In this document: positions 26,863 through 36,477 of the stretch, piece by piece
How positions within the stretch are numbered: the stretch's first letter is position 1
Layout: each line of letters begins with the position of its first letter
Source of the DNA: Hyphomicrobiales bacterium
Lineage (GTDB): Bacteria > Pseudomonadota > Alphaproteobacteria > Rhizobiales > Methyloligellaceae
Length of the DNA: 44,504 nucleotides
NCBI GenBank assembly: GCA_021775525.1
Contig: JAJFHQ010000029.1
Location: forward strand, 1 to 44,504
Direction of reading: 5' to 3'
The notes under the pieces: model-generated
What the model was told of the DNA's origin: nothing
Databases searched by the model: none
What the model saw: the letters and a program-made list of their open reading frames with translations, nothing else
Translations under genes and position numbers: made by a program

Positions 26863-28040
26863 ACGCTTCAAAGTGGCGCTATGCGCTGGCTGAACCTACG
26901 TTGGGCTCAGAAGAGGCGCTTGTAGCAAAAGAGGTGGTGGAGAGTGGTTGGCTGTCCATGGGTCCGAGAACCCAAGCCTTCGAAGAGGCCTTCGCAGCCA
27001 AGCACGGTTCAGCTCATGCCATTGCCGTCGCCAACGGGACAGCCGCGCTCCATCTGTCACTGCTCGCGCTTGGAATAGGACCGGGAGACGAGGTAATCCA
27101 GCCGTCAATGACCTTTGCAGCATCTGCCAATATGACGATTGCAGTCGGTGCAACTCCCGTTTTCGCAGACATCATATCGCCTGAAGAACCAACGATTGAT
27201 CCTGAAGATATCGCGCGGCGCATTACACCTCGCACCAAGGCGGTCATTGTGATGCATTATGGCGGTTATCCAGCGCGCATGTCCGAATTGATGGCGCTGT
27301 GCAAGGCCAAAAAACTGCTGCTGATCGAGGATGCCTGCCACGGTCCGGCGCAGCGCGTGCCCGAGCTTGGCCACCGCGCACTCGGGACGTTTGGAGTGCT
27401 CGGTACATTTTCGTTTTTCGCCAATAAGAATATGACGACCGGTGAGGGGGGCATGATCCTCAGCGATGATGAAGGGCTCGCAACCAAGCTGCGTCTGCTG
27501 CGTTCTCACGGCATGACGAGCCTATCATGGGACCGCCACCGTGGTCATGCCAACAGCTATGATGTGATGGTGCACGGTCTGAACTACCGTATTGACGATT
27601 TACGTTCGGCAATCGGTTTGGTTCAGCTCGAAAAGCTCGAGCAGGCGAATTCAGCACGTCGCGCCGTTGCGAAAACCTATTCGCGCGCGATTGAAGAAGC
27701 GAACCTGCCAGATCTGACATATGTCTTCGGTGACCGTGCCGAATTTGGCGCCGCGCATATTGCCGCGATCCTGACACCGGCGTCGAAACGCGATGATATC
27801 CGCACGGTACTGCGCGATGAGCGGATACAGACGAGCTTGCATTACCCGCCGATTCATTCTTTCACCGCTTTTTTGGACAAAGGCGTTGAAGCAGGACAGC
27901 TGATTGACGCGGGACTTCCTATGACCGAGGAGTTTGCCAGTCGGGTAATAACACTCCCGATTTATTCCGGTCTGGCAACTGAAGATGCATCCATCATTGC
28001 CGACACACTCATCCAGGCATTTGAACCAGAATTTGCCTAG
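26859..28040 (+). CDS. DegT/DnrJ/EryC1/StrS-family PLP aminotransferase
   Basis: The 393-residue sugar aminotransferase carries the PLP-binding lysine K190 in FSFFANKNMTTGEGGM, the cofactor-contacting VANGTAALHLSL (57-68), DEVIQPSMTFAASAN (77-91) and LIEDACHG (155-162). It aminates a keto-sugar or keto-cyclitol, with glutamate or glutamine as usual donor. Translation is coupled to the nucleotidyltransferase by an ATGA overlap. Together with the SDR it suggests oxidation then transamination to an amino sugar. It is the last gene of the polysaccharide locus and faces the convergent choline-dehydrogenase-like gene. Confidence 0.92.
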   Translation: MNASKWRYALAEPTLGSEEALVAKEVVESGWLSMGPRTQAFEEAFAAKHGSAHAIAVANGTAALHLSLLALGIGPGDEVIQPSMTFAASANMTIAVGATPVFADIISPEEPTIDPEDIARRITPRTKAVIVMHYGGYPARMSELMALCKAKKLLLIEDACHGPAQRVPELGHRALGTFGVLGTFSFFANKNMTTGEGGMILSDDEGLATKLRLLRSHGMTSLSWDRHRGHANSYDVMVHGLNYRIDDLRSAIGLVQLEKLEQANSARRAVAKTYSRAIEEANLPDLTYVFGDRAEFGAAHIAAILTPASKRDDIRTVLRDERIQTSLHYPPIHSFTAFLDKGVEAGQLIDAGLPMTEEFASRVITLPIYSGLATEDASIIADTLIQAFEPEFA

Positions 28041-28070
28041 CAATTAAGCCACGAATTCAGTTTTCAGGTG

Positions 28071-29684
28071 TTAGCGGGATTTTCTATCCTCGCATATCAT
28101 GTCACTTGCTTTTTCCGCGATCATGATAACGGGAGAGTTGGTGTTGCCGGAGGTGATGTCGGGCATTATCGAGGCATCGACAACACGCAAACCTTCAAGT
28201 CCATGGACCCGGAGCCGTTTATCAACTACGGCCATGGCGTCTGACCCCATTTTGGCGGTACCCACGGGGTGAAAGATCGTGGTCGAGATGTCGCCCGCGG
28301 CTTTCGCCAATTCCTCGTCAGACTGGTAAGTGTTTCCCGGCTTGAATTCCTCGGGTTCATATGCTTGCAGCGCCTGTTGAGCAACGATCCTCCGGGTCAG
28401 CTTGATCCCGTCAGCTGCTACTTTCCGGTCGCCCGGCGTGGAAAGGTAATTCGGACGGATCGCTGGTGGCGTTGCCGGGTCCGGGCTCTTGAGATGTACG
28501 CTACCGCGGCTCTCGGGGCGGATATTGGCCACGCTGGCGGTAAAGGCCGGGAAGGTATCCAGTGGTTGCCCGAATTTCTCAAGCGTCAGAGGCTGGACGT
28601 GATACTCGATGTTCGGGGTGCCAAATGCGGGATCGGTCTTGGCAAACATGCCGAGTTGTGATGGAGCCATCGACATGGGGCCTGACTGGTTCAGGGCATA
28701 TTCAAGCGCTATTTTCATCTTACCCCACAGGCTGGCCGAACTTTCATTCAGCGTCTTTACACCCTTGACCTTGTAGGCGCAACGGATTTGCAAATGGTCC
28801 TGCAAGTTTTCACCGACGCCTTCGAGTTCATGCGAGACAGGGATATTAAATTCCTTCAACACCTTGCCCGGCCCGATTCCCGAAAGTTGCAATATGTGCG
28901 GTGAGCCGATTGCGCCTGCGGAAAGGATGACTTCTCCATTGGCTGTCGCGCGGGCTGGCTTTCCTTTCACCAGGAGATCGACGCCGGTCACCCGTTTCCC
29001 GTCCAGTTGAAGTTTCTCGACCTGTGCATGGGTCACCACATTCAGGTTTGCCCGCTCCATAGCGGGCTTCAGAAACCCCTTGGTCGTATTCCAGCGCACA
29101 CCACGGCGCTGGTTGACATGAAAATAGCTTGAGCCTTCATTATCGCCGAGATTGAAGTCGTCAATTTTCGGAATACCAGCTTGTGCAGCAGCATCGCGGA
29201 AGGCATCAAGTATCTCCCAGGACAGGCGTTGTTTCTCGACCCGCCATTCGCCGCCCGAACCATGCATCTCGTCAGGTTCAAGGGCGGCTTGGTCTTCGGA
29301 GCGTATGAAGTACGGCAGTACGTCATCCCAGCCCCACCCGGTGTTGCCGAGCTGGCGCCAGCCGTCATAGTCCCGTGCCTGGCCGCGCATGTAGATCATG
29401 CCGTTGATGGAGGAACAACCGCCCAGCACCTTGCCGCGCGGATATCCCAGTGAACGTCCATTCAGGCCGGGGTCAGGTTCGGTTGAAAATCCCCAGTCCG
29501 TACGTGGATTTCCAATGCAGTACAGGTAACCAACGGGGATATGAATCCAGATGTAATTGTCTTTGCCGCCGGCTTCGAGCAGCAGAACCTTCACGCCCGG
29601 ATCTTCGCTCAGCCGGTTGGCCAGCACGCATCCAGCCGTGCCCGCGCCAACGATGATGTAGTCATATATGCCGAGATCATTCAC
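28071..29684 (-). CDS. Choline-dehydrogenase-like GMC alcohol dehydrogenase
   Basis: The 537-residue flavoprotein starts [20 protein letters not shown] (8-27), has the GMC signature 1 region [21 protein letters not shown], signature 2 [15 protein letters not shown], and the catalytic His/Asn pair in [10 protein letters not shown] and [11 protein letters not shown]. Length and motifs match the BetA/AlkJ/polyethylene-glycol-dehydrogenase branch, which oxidises primary alcohols and passes electrons to the respiratory chain. No betaine aldehyde dehydrogenase or BetI is adjacent, so choline is not supported. It follows the TRAP permease gene by 27 bases on the same strand, suggesting that it oxidises the solute imported by that system. 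Confidence 0.92.
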   Translation of the reverse strand: MNDLGIYDYIIVGAGTAGCVLANRLSEDPGVKVLLLEAGGKDNYIWIHIPVGYLYCIGNPRTDWGFSTEPDPGLNGRSLGYPRGKVLGGCSSINGMIYMRGQARDYDGWRQLGNTGWGWDDVLPYFIRSEDQAALEPDEMHGSGGEWRVEKQRLSWEILDAFRDAAAQAGIPKIDDFNLGDNEGSSYFHVNQRRGVRWNTTKGFLKPAMERANLNVVTHAQVEKLQLDGKRVTGVDLLVKGKPARATANGEVILSAGAIGSPHILQLSGIGPGKVLKEFNIPVSHELEGVGENLQDHLQIRCAYKVKGVKTLNESSASLWGKMKIALEYALNQSGPMSMAPSQLGMFAKTDPAFGTPNIEYHVQPLTLEKFGQPLDTFPAFTASVANIRPESRGSVHLKSPDPATPPAIRPNYLSTPGDRKVAADGIKLTRRIVAQQALQAYEPEEFKPGNTYQSDEELAKAAGDISTTIFHPVGTAKMGSDAMAVVDKRLRVHGLEGLRVVDASIMPDITSGNTNSPVIMIAEKASDMICEDRKSR

Positions 29685-29711
29685 AGGCGCACTACCCTTG
29701 GTCCGGCCTTG

Positions 29712-31097
29712 CTAATTGTAGGCAACTGCTGGCAGCCAGGTGGCCAGCGTTGGATATGTCACGACCAAAGCGAGTCCTATCAGCTGCAGGATGATGAAAG
29801 GCACAACACCTTTGTAGATTTCCACAAGGCGGATATCTGGTGGACACACGCCTTTCAGATAGAACAGGGCGAAGCCCACCGGTGGTGTCAGGAACGAAGT
29901 TTGGAGGGTGACAGCCACAAGTATCAGAAACCAGATTAGGTCCGGGTTATCAATTTCATTGAAGCCTTCGATCCCCAAATCAAGCCCGGAAATTACTGGT
30001 GCCATGAGGGGGAGCACAATGAGCGTGATTTCGATCCAGTCCAGAATGAACCCGAGCAGAAAGACGATGAAGAGAATGGCAAACACGATCCCGTAACTGC
30101 CGAAGGGAATGGCCGTGAGCGTCCGCTCGATCAGATCGTCACCGCCAAGCTCGCGCAACACCAGAGAGAAGCAGGTGGCGCCAATAAATATCGCAAAGAT
30201 GTATGCGGTTGTATTGAACGTGGACAGGGAGACTTCCCTGAGGACTGGTATAGAGAAGCGGCGATTAAAAACGGCCAGCAATATTGCACCCAGGGCGCCG
30301 ACGCCGCTCGCCTCGGTGGCTGTGGCGACACCTGCAAAAATGGAACCGAGCACGGCAGCAATCAGCATGAGGGGTGGAATAACCGCCTTGATAACCTCGA
30401 TGATGACAGAGATGGAAAGAGGTTCAGCGTCTCTTGGAATTGGAGCTGCATCGGGCCGCACCAATCCAACAATGATAATATAGCCAATATACAGACCGCC
30501 CAGGATCAGGCCCGGGAACACAGCGCCCATAAACAGATCGCCGACGGAAACTCCGACCTGATCCGCCATGATCACAAGCATGATTGATGGCGGAATAAGG
30601 ATGCCAAGCGTTCCGGATGCCGCAATGGTGCCCAGAGCCAGCGGGCGGGAATAGCCCTGATCGAGCATAGGTTTCAGTGATAAAAGCCCAAGCAGGACCA
30701 CTGATGCTCCGATAATGCCGGTCGAAGCGGCAAGAATGATGCCGATAGAAGTTACGGTGATTGCCAAGCCGCCGCGCAGGCCGCCGAACAGGGATTGCAT
30801 AGAGCGCATCATTCGCACGGCAATTCCCGACTGGTCGAGCATCAGCCCCATGAAAATGAACATGGGCAGAGCGACCAGGATCCAGTTGTCCATGATCTTG
30901 TATAGCCGGTTTACAACAAGGCCCAGCGTCAGGAAATCCAGACCTGTAATGGTGTCCAAATAGATGTCAGAGAGATAGCCCACTCCACAGAACAGGACGC
31001 CGACGCCCGCGAGAACCCAGGCCACGGGGAAGCCGGTAAACAGCAAGGCGATGAAAGTCAAAAACATCGCTATGACGAGATAATCGTTGATTTCCAT
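29712..31097 (-). CDS. TRAP transporter large permease (DctM/SiaM-like)
   Basis: The 461-residue protein has about twelve membrane segments and the DctM signatures GLVVNRLYKIMDNWILVALPMFIFMG, GTIAASGTLGILIPPSIMLVI and the C-terminal LQTSFLTPPVGFALFYLKG. It is the ion-coupled translocating subunit. I start at the ATG at 31097 (MEINDYLVI), preceded by GAG, because the in-frame ATG at 31151 lies inside the DctQ gene and adds a polar stretch. The DctQ stop is 4 bases upstream, so coupling is expected. The variant resembles the mannitol/chloroaromatic/alpha-keto-acid TRAP group. Substrate remains open. Confidence 0.92.
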   Translation of the reverse strand: MEINDYLVIAMFLTFIALLFTGFPVAWVLAGVGVLFCGVGYLSDIYLDTITGLDFLTLGLVVNRLYKIMDNWILVALPMFIFMGLMLDQSGIAVRMMRSMQSLFGGLRGGLAITVTSIGIILAASTGIIGASVVLLGLLSLKPMLDQGYSRPLALGTIAASGTLGILIPPSIMLVIMADQVGVSVGDLFMGAVFPGLILGGLYIGYIIIVGLVRPDAAPIPRDAEPLSISVIIEVIKAVIPPLMLIAAVLGSIFAGVATATEASGVGALGAILLAVFNRRFSIPVLREVSLSTFNTTAYIFAIFIGATCFSLVLRELGGDDLIERTLTAIPFGSYGIVFAILFIVFLLGFILDWIEITLIVLPLMAPVISGLDLGIEGFNEIDNPDLIWFLILVAVTLQTSFLTPPVGFALFYLKGVCPPDIRLVEIYKGVVPFIILQLIGLALVVTYPTLATWLPAVAYN

Positions 31098-31101
31098 ATC
31101 T

Positions 31102-31701
31102 CTACTTCGTCCCCGTCTTTTCGGCACCTCGGTATAGCGCCATGAAGTCATGTGCCAACCTTGAAATGGCTGCGAGGGCCAGCATGGCGATGGAGAGCGG
31201 AATAACCGCCTTGATCCCCCATCTGCAACAGAGCCCTATGGGGGCATCAGAGCGTTCATTGACGCGCCAGGAATCGGCCAGGAAATCCATGCTGCTGTAG
31301 AAAACCACCCAGCAGAATGGCAGAAGCAAAAACAGGATACCGAGTATCTCAAAAATGCGCTGCGTGCGCTCGGACAAGCGCATATGCACGATATCAACTC
31401 GGATATGGCTGTCCTTCACTTGCGCGAATGACAGACCGAACATCACACCGATGGAATAAAGATGCCACTGCGACTCTTCGAGAACAACGAGACCGTGTCG
31501 GAAACCATAGCGCAATACAACCTGCAGAATTATAACCGCTATAAGGATAACGGCACCCCAGCTCAGGATTGACCCGACCCCGAGGATGAAACGATCAATA
31601 ACGTTCTTGGTTTCAGATTGCGTCAGCGAATGTTGTTCGATCAGTTCTTCGACCTTGTGAACAAGATCATCGCTCCGGTCTTCGCCGGGCGTTCCCCCCA
31701 T
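31102..31701 (-). CDS. TRAP transporter small permease (DctQ-like)
   Basis: The 199-residue form from the ATG at 31701 has GGGAGGA directly upstream, which decides it over an in-frame ATG at 31926 that would add 75 polar residues. It has four membrane segments, with conserved DctQ features: a charged helix pair (VVLEESQWHLYSIGVMFGLSF) and DSHIRVDIVHMRLSERTQ. It pairs with DctM in the inner membrane. If the short start is right, 31702-31882 is a 181-base leader between the receptor gene and this gene, with no other gene seen. Confidence 0.85.
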   Translation of the reverse strand: MGGTPGEDRSDDLVHKVEELIEQHSLTQSETKNVIDRFILGVGSILSWGAVILIAVIILQVVLRYGFRHGLVVLEESQWHLYSIGVMFGLSFAQVKDSHIRVDIVHMRLSERTQRIFEILGILFLLLPFCWVVFYSSMDFLADSWRVNERSDAPIGLCCRWGIKAVIPLSIAMLALAAISRLAHDFMALYRGAEKTGTK

Positions 31702-31882
31702 CTCATCCTCCCAATGCTCGCTTTCTTGCGAGAAACCCGCTGCCCCATCATGGCGTGCCGTGGTTAGGTTGCCAAGGAACTCAGTCAGGGCAGGTAGCTG
31801 CCGCGGCAATCCGGCCTTTATCAGATCGATTGCCGCGGCTTTTCCGCTTTGCGAAAAAAACTGCACATATTCAGTGTGAAGC

Positions 31883-32935
31883 CTATCGGGGAAGGAACGC
31901 GTTTGACTTCCAAAGTTGATAGCCATCGCGGAACTTCTTCAGATCGTCCCAAACTTTCTTGAACGTGGCATCTTTGGATTGCTCCACAATAACCTCGCCC
32001 CAGGCTTTCTTGAACGTATCCAGATCGGCCTGCGACCATCTCATGATCTTGACGCCGTTCTTCTCAACATTCTCGATCATGGCGTCGTGTTGTACGGCTT
32101 CACCCTCGGCCAAGCTGTCAGCCATGGAGGCTTTGCACACATTTTCAACCATCGCTTGCTGCTGATCCGACATATCTTTCCAAGTCTTGGAATTGATGAG
32201 CAACTCGAACATGGTCGCCTGCTGATGCCAGCCCGGGAAATAGTTGTATTTCAGGATTTTGTGGAACCCGAGCAGCTTGTCGATGGCCGGCATGGAGAAT
32301 TCAGTGGCATCGATCGCCTTCTTTTCAAGATTGTCGAAAATCTCGCCGCCTGGAAGCAATGCCACCGATGCACCAAGCTTTTGCACGACGAGACCCCCAA
32401 GACCGAAAAAGCGAATGCGCAGGCCTTTAAAGTCGGCTGCCGTCATTTCCTTGGCGTACCAACCCGACGTTTCAGGCGCGATGATCGCACAGGGAATGAC
32501 ATGAACATTGTAACCGGCCTTGTCATACATCTCTTGATAGAGTTTCAAGCCGTTACCGTAATAAATCCAAGCCATGTATTCGCCGGCCTCGGGGCCGAAC
32601 GGTACGGCTGAAAACAATGCGGCTGCAGGAATCTTGCCGCGCCAATAGCCCGGCGTCGCGTAGCCGGAGTTGATCTTGCCTGATGAGACTGCATCAAGAA
32701 TTTCAAATGGTGCGACCAGCTTCTTGGGCTCATACACCTTCATCTTGATTTTGCCGCCAGAGACCCGGTCCAGCTGTTTGGCCACGCGAGTAATTGGCGT
32801 GCCAAGGCCTGGCAAGTGGGTCCCGAATGCAACGGGTGTTTTGAGTAAAATCTTATCAGCGGCAGTTGCCGGCGAGGTCATCGCGCCAACCGTCAATGCG
32901 ACCGCCGCAGTGGCCGCTTTCAATACCGTTTTCAT
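31883..32935 (-). CDS. TRAP transporter periplasmic solute receptor (DctP/TakP-like)
   Basis: The 350-residue protein begins with a signal peptide cleaved after PATA (about residue 25). The mature protein has the DctP fold with GLRIRFFGLGGLVVQKLGAS near 170-190, where the conserved Arg normally binds the substrate carboxylate, and AIDATEFSMPAIDKLLGFHK, typical of the TakP-like receptors. The ligand is thus probably an organic acid, free or calcium-bound. GGGAGGA precedes the ATG. The gene heads a leftward unit with DctQ, DctM and the GMC dehydrogenase and diverges from the GntR regulator, across a control region with a dyad. Confidence 0.92.
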   Translation of the reverse strand: MKTVLKAATAAVALTVGAMTSPATAADKILLKTPVAFGTHLPGLGTPITRVAKQLDRVSGGKIKMKVYEPKKLVAPFEILDAVSSGKINSGYATPGYWRGKIPAAALFSAVPFGPEAGEYMAWIYYGNGLKLYQEMYDKAGYNVHVIPCAIIAPETSGWYAKEMTAADFKGLRIRFFGLGGLVVQKLGASVALLPGGEIFDNLEKKAIDATEFSMPAIDKLLGFHKILKYNYFPGWHQQATMFELLINSKTWKDMSDQQQAMVENVCKASMADSLAEGEAVQHDAMIENVEKNGVKIMRWSQADLDTFKKAWGEVIVEQSKDATFKKVWDDLKKFRDGYQLWKSNAFLPR

Positions 32936-32980
32936 TGGTGTCCTCCCTTATCAACTCTCGGTCACTCTAGCCTTGAGTTG

Positions 32981-32997
32981 AAATTGGATAACAATTT
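32981..32997. promoter_or_regulatory. Inverted repeat AAATTG-N5-CAATTT between the TRAP genes and the GntR gene
   Basis: A perfect 6-bp dyad with a 5-base spacer lies 46-62 bases upstream of the receptor start. Position and spacing fit an operator for the FadR-type regulator encoded divergently at 33145. The arm sequence is A+T-rich and differs from the TGGTAT-type sites at the left end. Confidence 0.45.
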
Positions 32998-33144
32998 TTA
33001 CCACAAACTTCAATCCGGTTTGATAATTATTCCAATTATTGCTTCAAACCTTTGACCTGTGGCAAGCTGCCAATGTCGAATTTCGCTTTAAGAAAGAACC
33101 GAATGAGCTGTAAAGACAGAGCTCATCCCGGATCAGGTATCACG

Positions 33145-33963
33145 ATGATTTTTCAAAAAATCAAGAACCCCAAACTCGCTGAAGCGGTCATCAAGCAGAT
33201 TGAGGACCTGATCCTTCAAGGCGTGTTGCGGCCTGGAGATCAGCTGCCGGCGGAACGCGAGCTGGCACAGATTCTTGATGTTTCGCGGCCGAGTTTACGA
33301 GACGCGATCAAGGATCTGGAGAAGCGTGGATTGCTGATAACTCGCCGTGGAGGGGGGACTTTTATCGGGGATGTGATTGGTTCGGTCTTCGCTCAGGAAT
33401 TGGTCCATTTGTTTCGTTCAAACGATCAGGCAATTGCTGACTATATCGAGTTCCGTCAGGAGATTGATCTCATGGCTGCAAGACATGCAGCGGAACGAGC
33501 GACTGATGCAGACAAGGAGATTCTAACCCGCATTCATAGAGCGCTTTGCATTGCCGTAGAGCAGGGTGACAACGATAAAGTGGTTCAGTACGACACTGAG
33601 TTTCATATTGCGGTGGTGGCGGCAGCTCATAATATTGTCTTGCTTCACACCATGAGGAGTATTCTGGAGCAAATGGTTCCTATTTTTTACCAGCGTCTAC
33701 CGGGCGAACCCGAAAAATCAATGATCAACGATATTGTCACCCAGCACGCTGCCATATTGCAGGCGATTATTGATCATGATCCAGAGGCCGCTCAGAAGGC
33801 TGTTGATGTCCATGGCGAGTTCATCGAAGCGACCTTGCGAAATGCAGATTGCGCCTATTGGAGAGAACATACTGCGCTGAAGCGATTGGAGATGTTGTCC
33901 AAAGGCAAAGGGCAGGGGCAGCGCTCTGGTGCAAACGGAAAACAGGCAGGAAAGGAGTCGTAA
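33145..33963 (+). CDS. FadR/FCD-type GntR transcriptional regulator
   Basis: The 272-residue protein has an N-terminal winged helix (LAEAVIKQIEDLILQG, PGDQLPAERELAQILDVS, GLLITRRGGGTFI) and an FCD effector domain with the metal-ligand pattern DTEFHIAV, HAAILQAI and DVHGEF. FCD regulators usually bind small organic acids. It most likely represses the divergent TRAP-GMC unit and responds to its solute. The ATG at 33145 fits the family N-terminus; in-frame starts at 33103 and 33073 exist, and the former has an AAGAAAG stretch upstream. The C-terminal 25 residues are Lys/Gly-rich and probably disordered. It may also bind the TGGTAT-type sites at 979-1149, but that is a guess. Confidence 0.9.
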   Translation: MIFQKIKNPKLAEAVIKQIEDLILQGVLRPGDQLPAERELAQILDVSRPSLRDAIKDLEKRGLLITRRGGGTFIGDVIGSVFAQELVHLFRSNDQAIADYIEFRQEIDLMAARHAAERATDADKEILTRIHRALCIAVEQGDNDKVVQYDTEFHIAVVAAAHNIVLLHTMRSILEQMVPIFYQRLPGEPEKSMINDIVTQHAAILQAIIDHDPEAAQKAVDVHGEFIEATLRNADCAYWREHTALKRLEMLSKGKGQGQRSGANGKQAGKES

Positions 33964-34125
33964 CTGTTTATTGGCGTCGAGTGATCGCAAGGAGTCCTCC
34001 GCCCACTGGCTTTGTTTCTTTATTCAATTCTACATTTGTCGAAAAATTCTGGATTTGTGCCCATTCTTCTCTATAAAGGGAGATAACAACAGAAAACATC
34101 ATAACTCCGTAATTATTGCAGGAAT

Positions 34126-34833
34126 ATGCAAAATTTTGCAGAAGCTTTTACCCTAGCATTCGATTTAATGCTCTCGGCCGATGATGATCTGCTGGAGATT
34201 ATCGGGTTATCCCTGAGGGTCTCGCTGATGGCGATGGCCATTTCCACGCTCATCGGACTGCCAATTGGCGCTGTCATCGGCATGAGTCGGTTTAGAGGGC
34301 GTGGAGCCACTATCATCCTGCTTAATGCGCTGATGGGACTGCCCCCGGTGGTCGTGGGTCTGTGTGTGTACCTGATGCTCTCTCGCGCCGGGCCGATGGG
34401 GTGGATGGGACTTCTTTATACGCCAACAGCCATGATCATTGCTCAGTCGATCCTGATTACGCCGATCATCGCAGCACTCTCACGACAGGTGATTGAGGAT
34501 TTACACAACGAATATGCCGAGCAATTCCGCTCGCTTTGCGTGCCGCCGGGCTCCGCCATTGCCGCACTGTTATGGGATGCGCGCTACGGGTTACTCACGG
34601 TTGCACTGGCGGGGTTCGGAAGGGCGGTGGCCGAGGTTGGCGCTGTCATCATCGTTGGTGGCAATATCGAGCATCTCACACGGGTCATGACCACGGCCAT
34701 CGCGTTGGAAACCTCGAAGGGAGATCTGGCGCTGGCGCTGGCGCTGGGCATCGTTCTGCTGAGCATTGCTCTTCTGGTCAATGCCGCCGTAATGGGTTTG
34801 CGGATGACAGCCACGAGATTTTCCTATGCTTGA
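34126..34833 (+). CDS. tupB: Tungstate ABC transporter permease (TupB-like)
   Basis: The 235-residue permease has five membrane segments and the EAA loop around DLHNEYAEQFRSLCVPPGS, with IGLPIGAVIGMSRFRGRG, GLPPVVVGLCVYL and GRAVAEVGAVIIVGGNI as TupB/ModB-like stretches. Its stop overlaps the start of TupC by 8 bases. Together with TupC and TupA it forms an oxyanion importer. The gene order permease-ATPase-receptor and the TupA match favour tungstate over molybdate. The 162-base gap upstream holds A+T-rich sequence but no clear site. Confidence 0.9.
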   Translation: MQNFAEAFTLAFDLMLSADDDLLEIIGLSLRVSLMAMAISTLIGLPIGAVIGMSRFRGRGATIILLNALMGLPPVVVGLCVYLMLSRAGPMGWMGLLYTPTAMIIAQSILITPIIAALSRQVIEDLHNEYAEQFRSLCVPPGSAIAALLWDARYGLLTVALAGFGRAVAEVGAVIIVGGNIEHLTRVMTTAIALETSKGDLALALALGIVLLSIALLVNAAVMGLRMTATRFSYA

Positions 34834-35596
34834 AAGGGCACAGATTTTGGATCGCCCTGCACTTGCCGCCGGGGCGAGGGAGGAGCCTTCAGCACTTCTT
34901 CCCTGCGAGGTGCGCGGGCTTTGCTTTAAAGCTGGCGACAAACAGCTGATTGGCAATATTGACCTGACTCTTGTAGCCGGCCAGGTGACCATCATCTTGG
35001 GACCGAACGGCTCCGGGAAAACGCTGTTGGTGCGCCTGCTTCATGGCATGATCGAACCGTCTTCTGGAGAGATTAGCTGGGGCGGCATGCCGCTTGATGA
35101 GGCCACGCGCAAGCGCCAGGCAATGGTGTTCCAGTCACCGGTCCTGCTGCGCCGCTCGGTGGCAGCAAATATCGAATTTGTCCTTAATCTCCATGATGGA
35201 TCTAAGCTGCAAACCGTCGAAGAAATTCTTCATATGGCAGGGCTAGACGATAAGGCATCCCAGCCAGCACGGTTGTTGTCGGGTGGGGAGCGTCAGCGTC
35301 TCGCCATGGCGCGGGCGCTGGCAACCAGGCCCGATATCCTGTTCCTTGACGAGCCGACCGCAAGTCTCGATCCCGCATCCACATTGGCCATCGAAAACAT
35401 CGTTTCTCTGGCCTGCGACCGGGGCACAAAGATCATCTTTATCACCCATGATATTGGCCAGGCCCGGCGCCTGGGTGATGAAGTCATTTTCATGCATCAC
35501 GGCCATATACTCGAACAGTCGCCCGCAAAAAGATTTTTCGACTCTCCGTCCTCAACGCAAGCGCAGGATTACCTCGCAGGCCGGATTGTCCTGTGA
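34826..35596 (+). CDS. tupC: Tungstate ABC transporter ATPase (TupC-like)
   Basis: The 256-residue ATPase has Walker A GPNGSGKT (59-66), the Q-loop MVFQSP, the ABC signature LLSGGERQRLAMARAL, Walker B ILFLDEPTASLDP and the switch histidine in FITHD. A 30-residue N-terminal extension precedes the domain. It has no C-terminal Mop/TOBE domain as ModC does, which agrees with TupC. It powers uptake with TupB. Confidence 0.92.
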   Translation: MLERAQILDRPALAAGAREEPSALLPCEVRGLCFKAGDKQLIGNIDLTLVAGQVTIILGPNGSGKTLLVRLLHGMIEPSSGEISWGGMPLDEATRKRQAMVFQSPVLLRRSVAANIEFVLNLHDGSKLQTVEEILHMAGLDDKASQPARLLSGGERQRLAMARALATRPDILFLDEPTASLDPASTLAIENIVSLACDRGTKIIFITHDIGQARRLGDEVIFMHHGHILEQSPAKRFFDSPSSTQAQDYLAGRIVL

Positions 35597-35636
35597 TCAA
35601 TCACCCAAAATACCCAAGAATTAGGAGAGTGTGTAA

Positions 35637-36473
35637 ATGTATCGCACATCAGTTTTGAAGGCCGGCATTGCCGTGGCTGTTACGGTTATGACCCTTTCCG
35701 CGCCAACTCTTGCAGCGGACTCGATCATCGTTCAGTCGACAACCTCAACCCAAAATTCCGGGCTCTACAAGCACCTGCTTCCCGTCTTCAAGAAGAAGAC
35801 CGGTATCCAGGTCAACGTGGTTGCCGTCGGCACGGGGCAAGCCATCAAAAACGCACAAAATTGCGACGGCGATGTGCTGCTGGTGCACGCCAAGGCGTCC
35901 GAAGAGAAATTCGTGAAAGTCGGTTACGGCGTGAAGCGCTCCGACCTCATGTATAACGACTTCATCATCGTTGGCCCGCCGGCGGACCCGGCAAAGGTTG
36001 GCGGCATGAAGAATGCAGCTGGTGCATTGAAGAAGATTGCGGCGGCCAATGCCCTGTTTGCTTCGCGCAGCGATAATTCCGGAACCCACAAAAAAGAAGT
36101 GCGTCTGTGGAAGGCGGCGAGCGTCGATCTGAAAAACGCAAGCGGAAAATGGTACCGCGAAACGGGTTCAGGCATGGGCGCGACTCTCAATGCCGGAGTC
36201 GGCATGGGTGCTTATGTCATGACCGACCGCGCCACCTGGATCAGTTACAAGAACAAGGGCGATTACAAGATACAGGTCCAGGGCGACAAGAACCTGTTCA
36301 ACCAGTATGGAGTCATACTCGTGAACCCGAAGAAATGCCCGGCGGTGAAGCAGGCCACGGGGCAGAAATTCATTGACTGGCTGGTGAGCGATGAAGGCCA
36401 GAAGACAATTGGTGATTACAAGCTCGGCGGTAAACAACTATTCTTCCCCAACGCGAAGAAGGGTCAGAGCTAA
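35637..36473 (+). CDS. tupA: Tungstate-binding periplasmic receptor (TupA-like)
   Basis: The 278-residue protein has a signal peptide (cleavage near residue 26 after LAA) and the TupA oxyanion motif STTSTQNSGLYKHLLPVF at 33-50. It further shows RSDNSGTHKKE near 142-152 and GSGMGATLNAGVGMGAYVMTDRATW, conserved in TupA receptors. TupA binds tungstate with much higher affinity than molybdate in characterised members. AGGAGAG precedes the ATG. It lies 4 bases from the convergent regulator gene. Tungstate supply would support the Fdh1-type formate dehydrogenase encoded at 3327-7810. Confidence 0.93.
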   Translation: MYRTSVLKAGIAVAVTVMTLSAPTLAADSIIVQSTTSTQNSGLYKHLLPVFKKKTGIQVNVVAVGTGQAIKNAQNCDGDVLLVHAKASEEKFVKVGYGVKRSDLMYNDFIIVGPPADPAKVGGMKNAAGALKKIAAANALFASRSDNSGTHKKEVRLWKAASVDLKNASGKWYRETGSGMGATLNAGVGMGAYVMTDRATWISYKNKGDYKIQVQGDKNLFNQYGVILVNPKKCPAVKQATGQKFIDWLVSDEGQKTIGDYKLGGKQLFFPNAKKGQS

Positions 36474-36477
36474 AGGC

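Noticed and set aside
28071-29684. Choline dehydrogenase BetA of the betaine pathway
   Set aside because: No betaine aldehyde dehydrogenase or BetI nearby; TRAP linkage suggests another alcohol.
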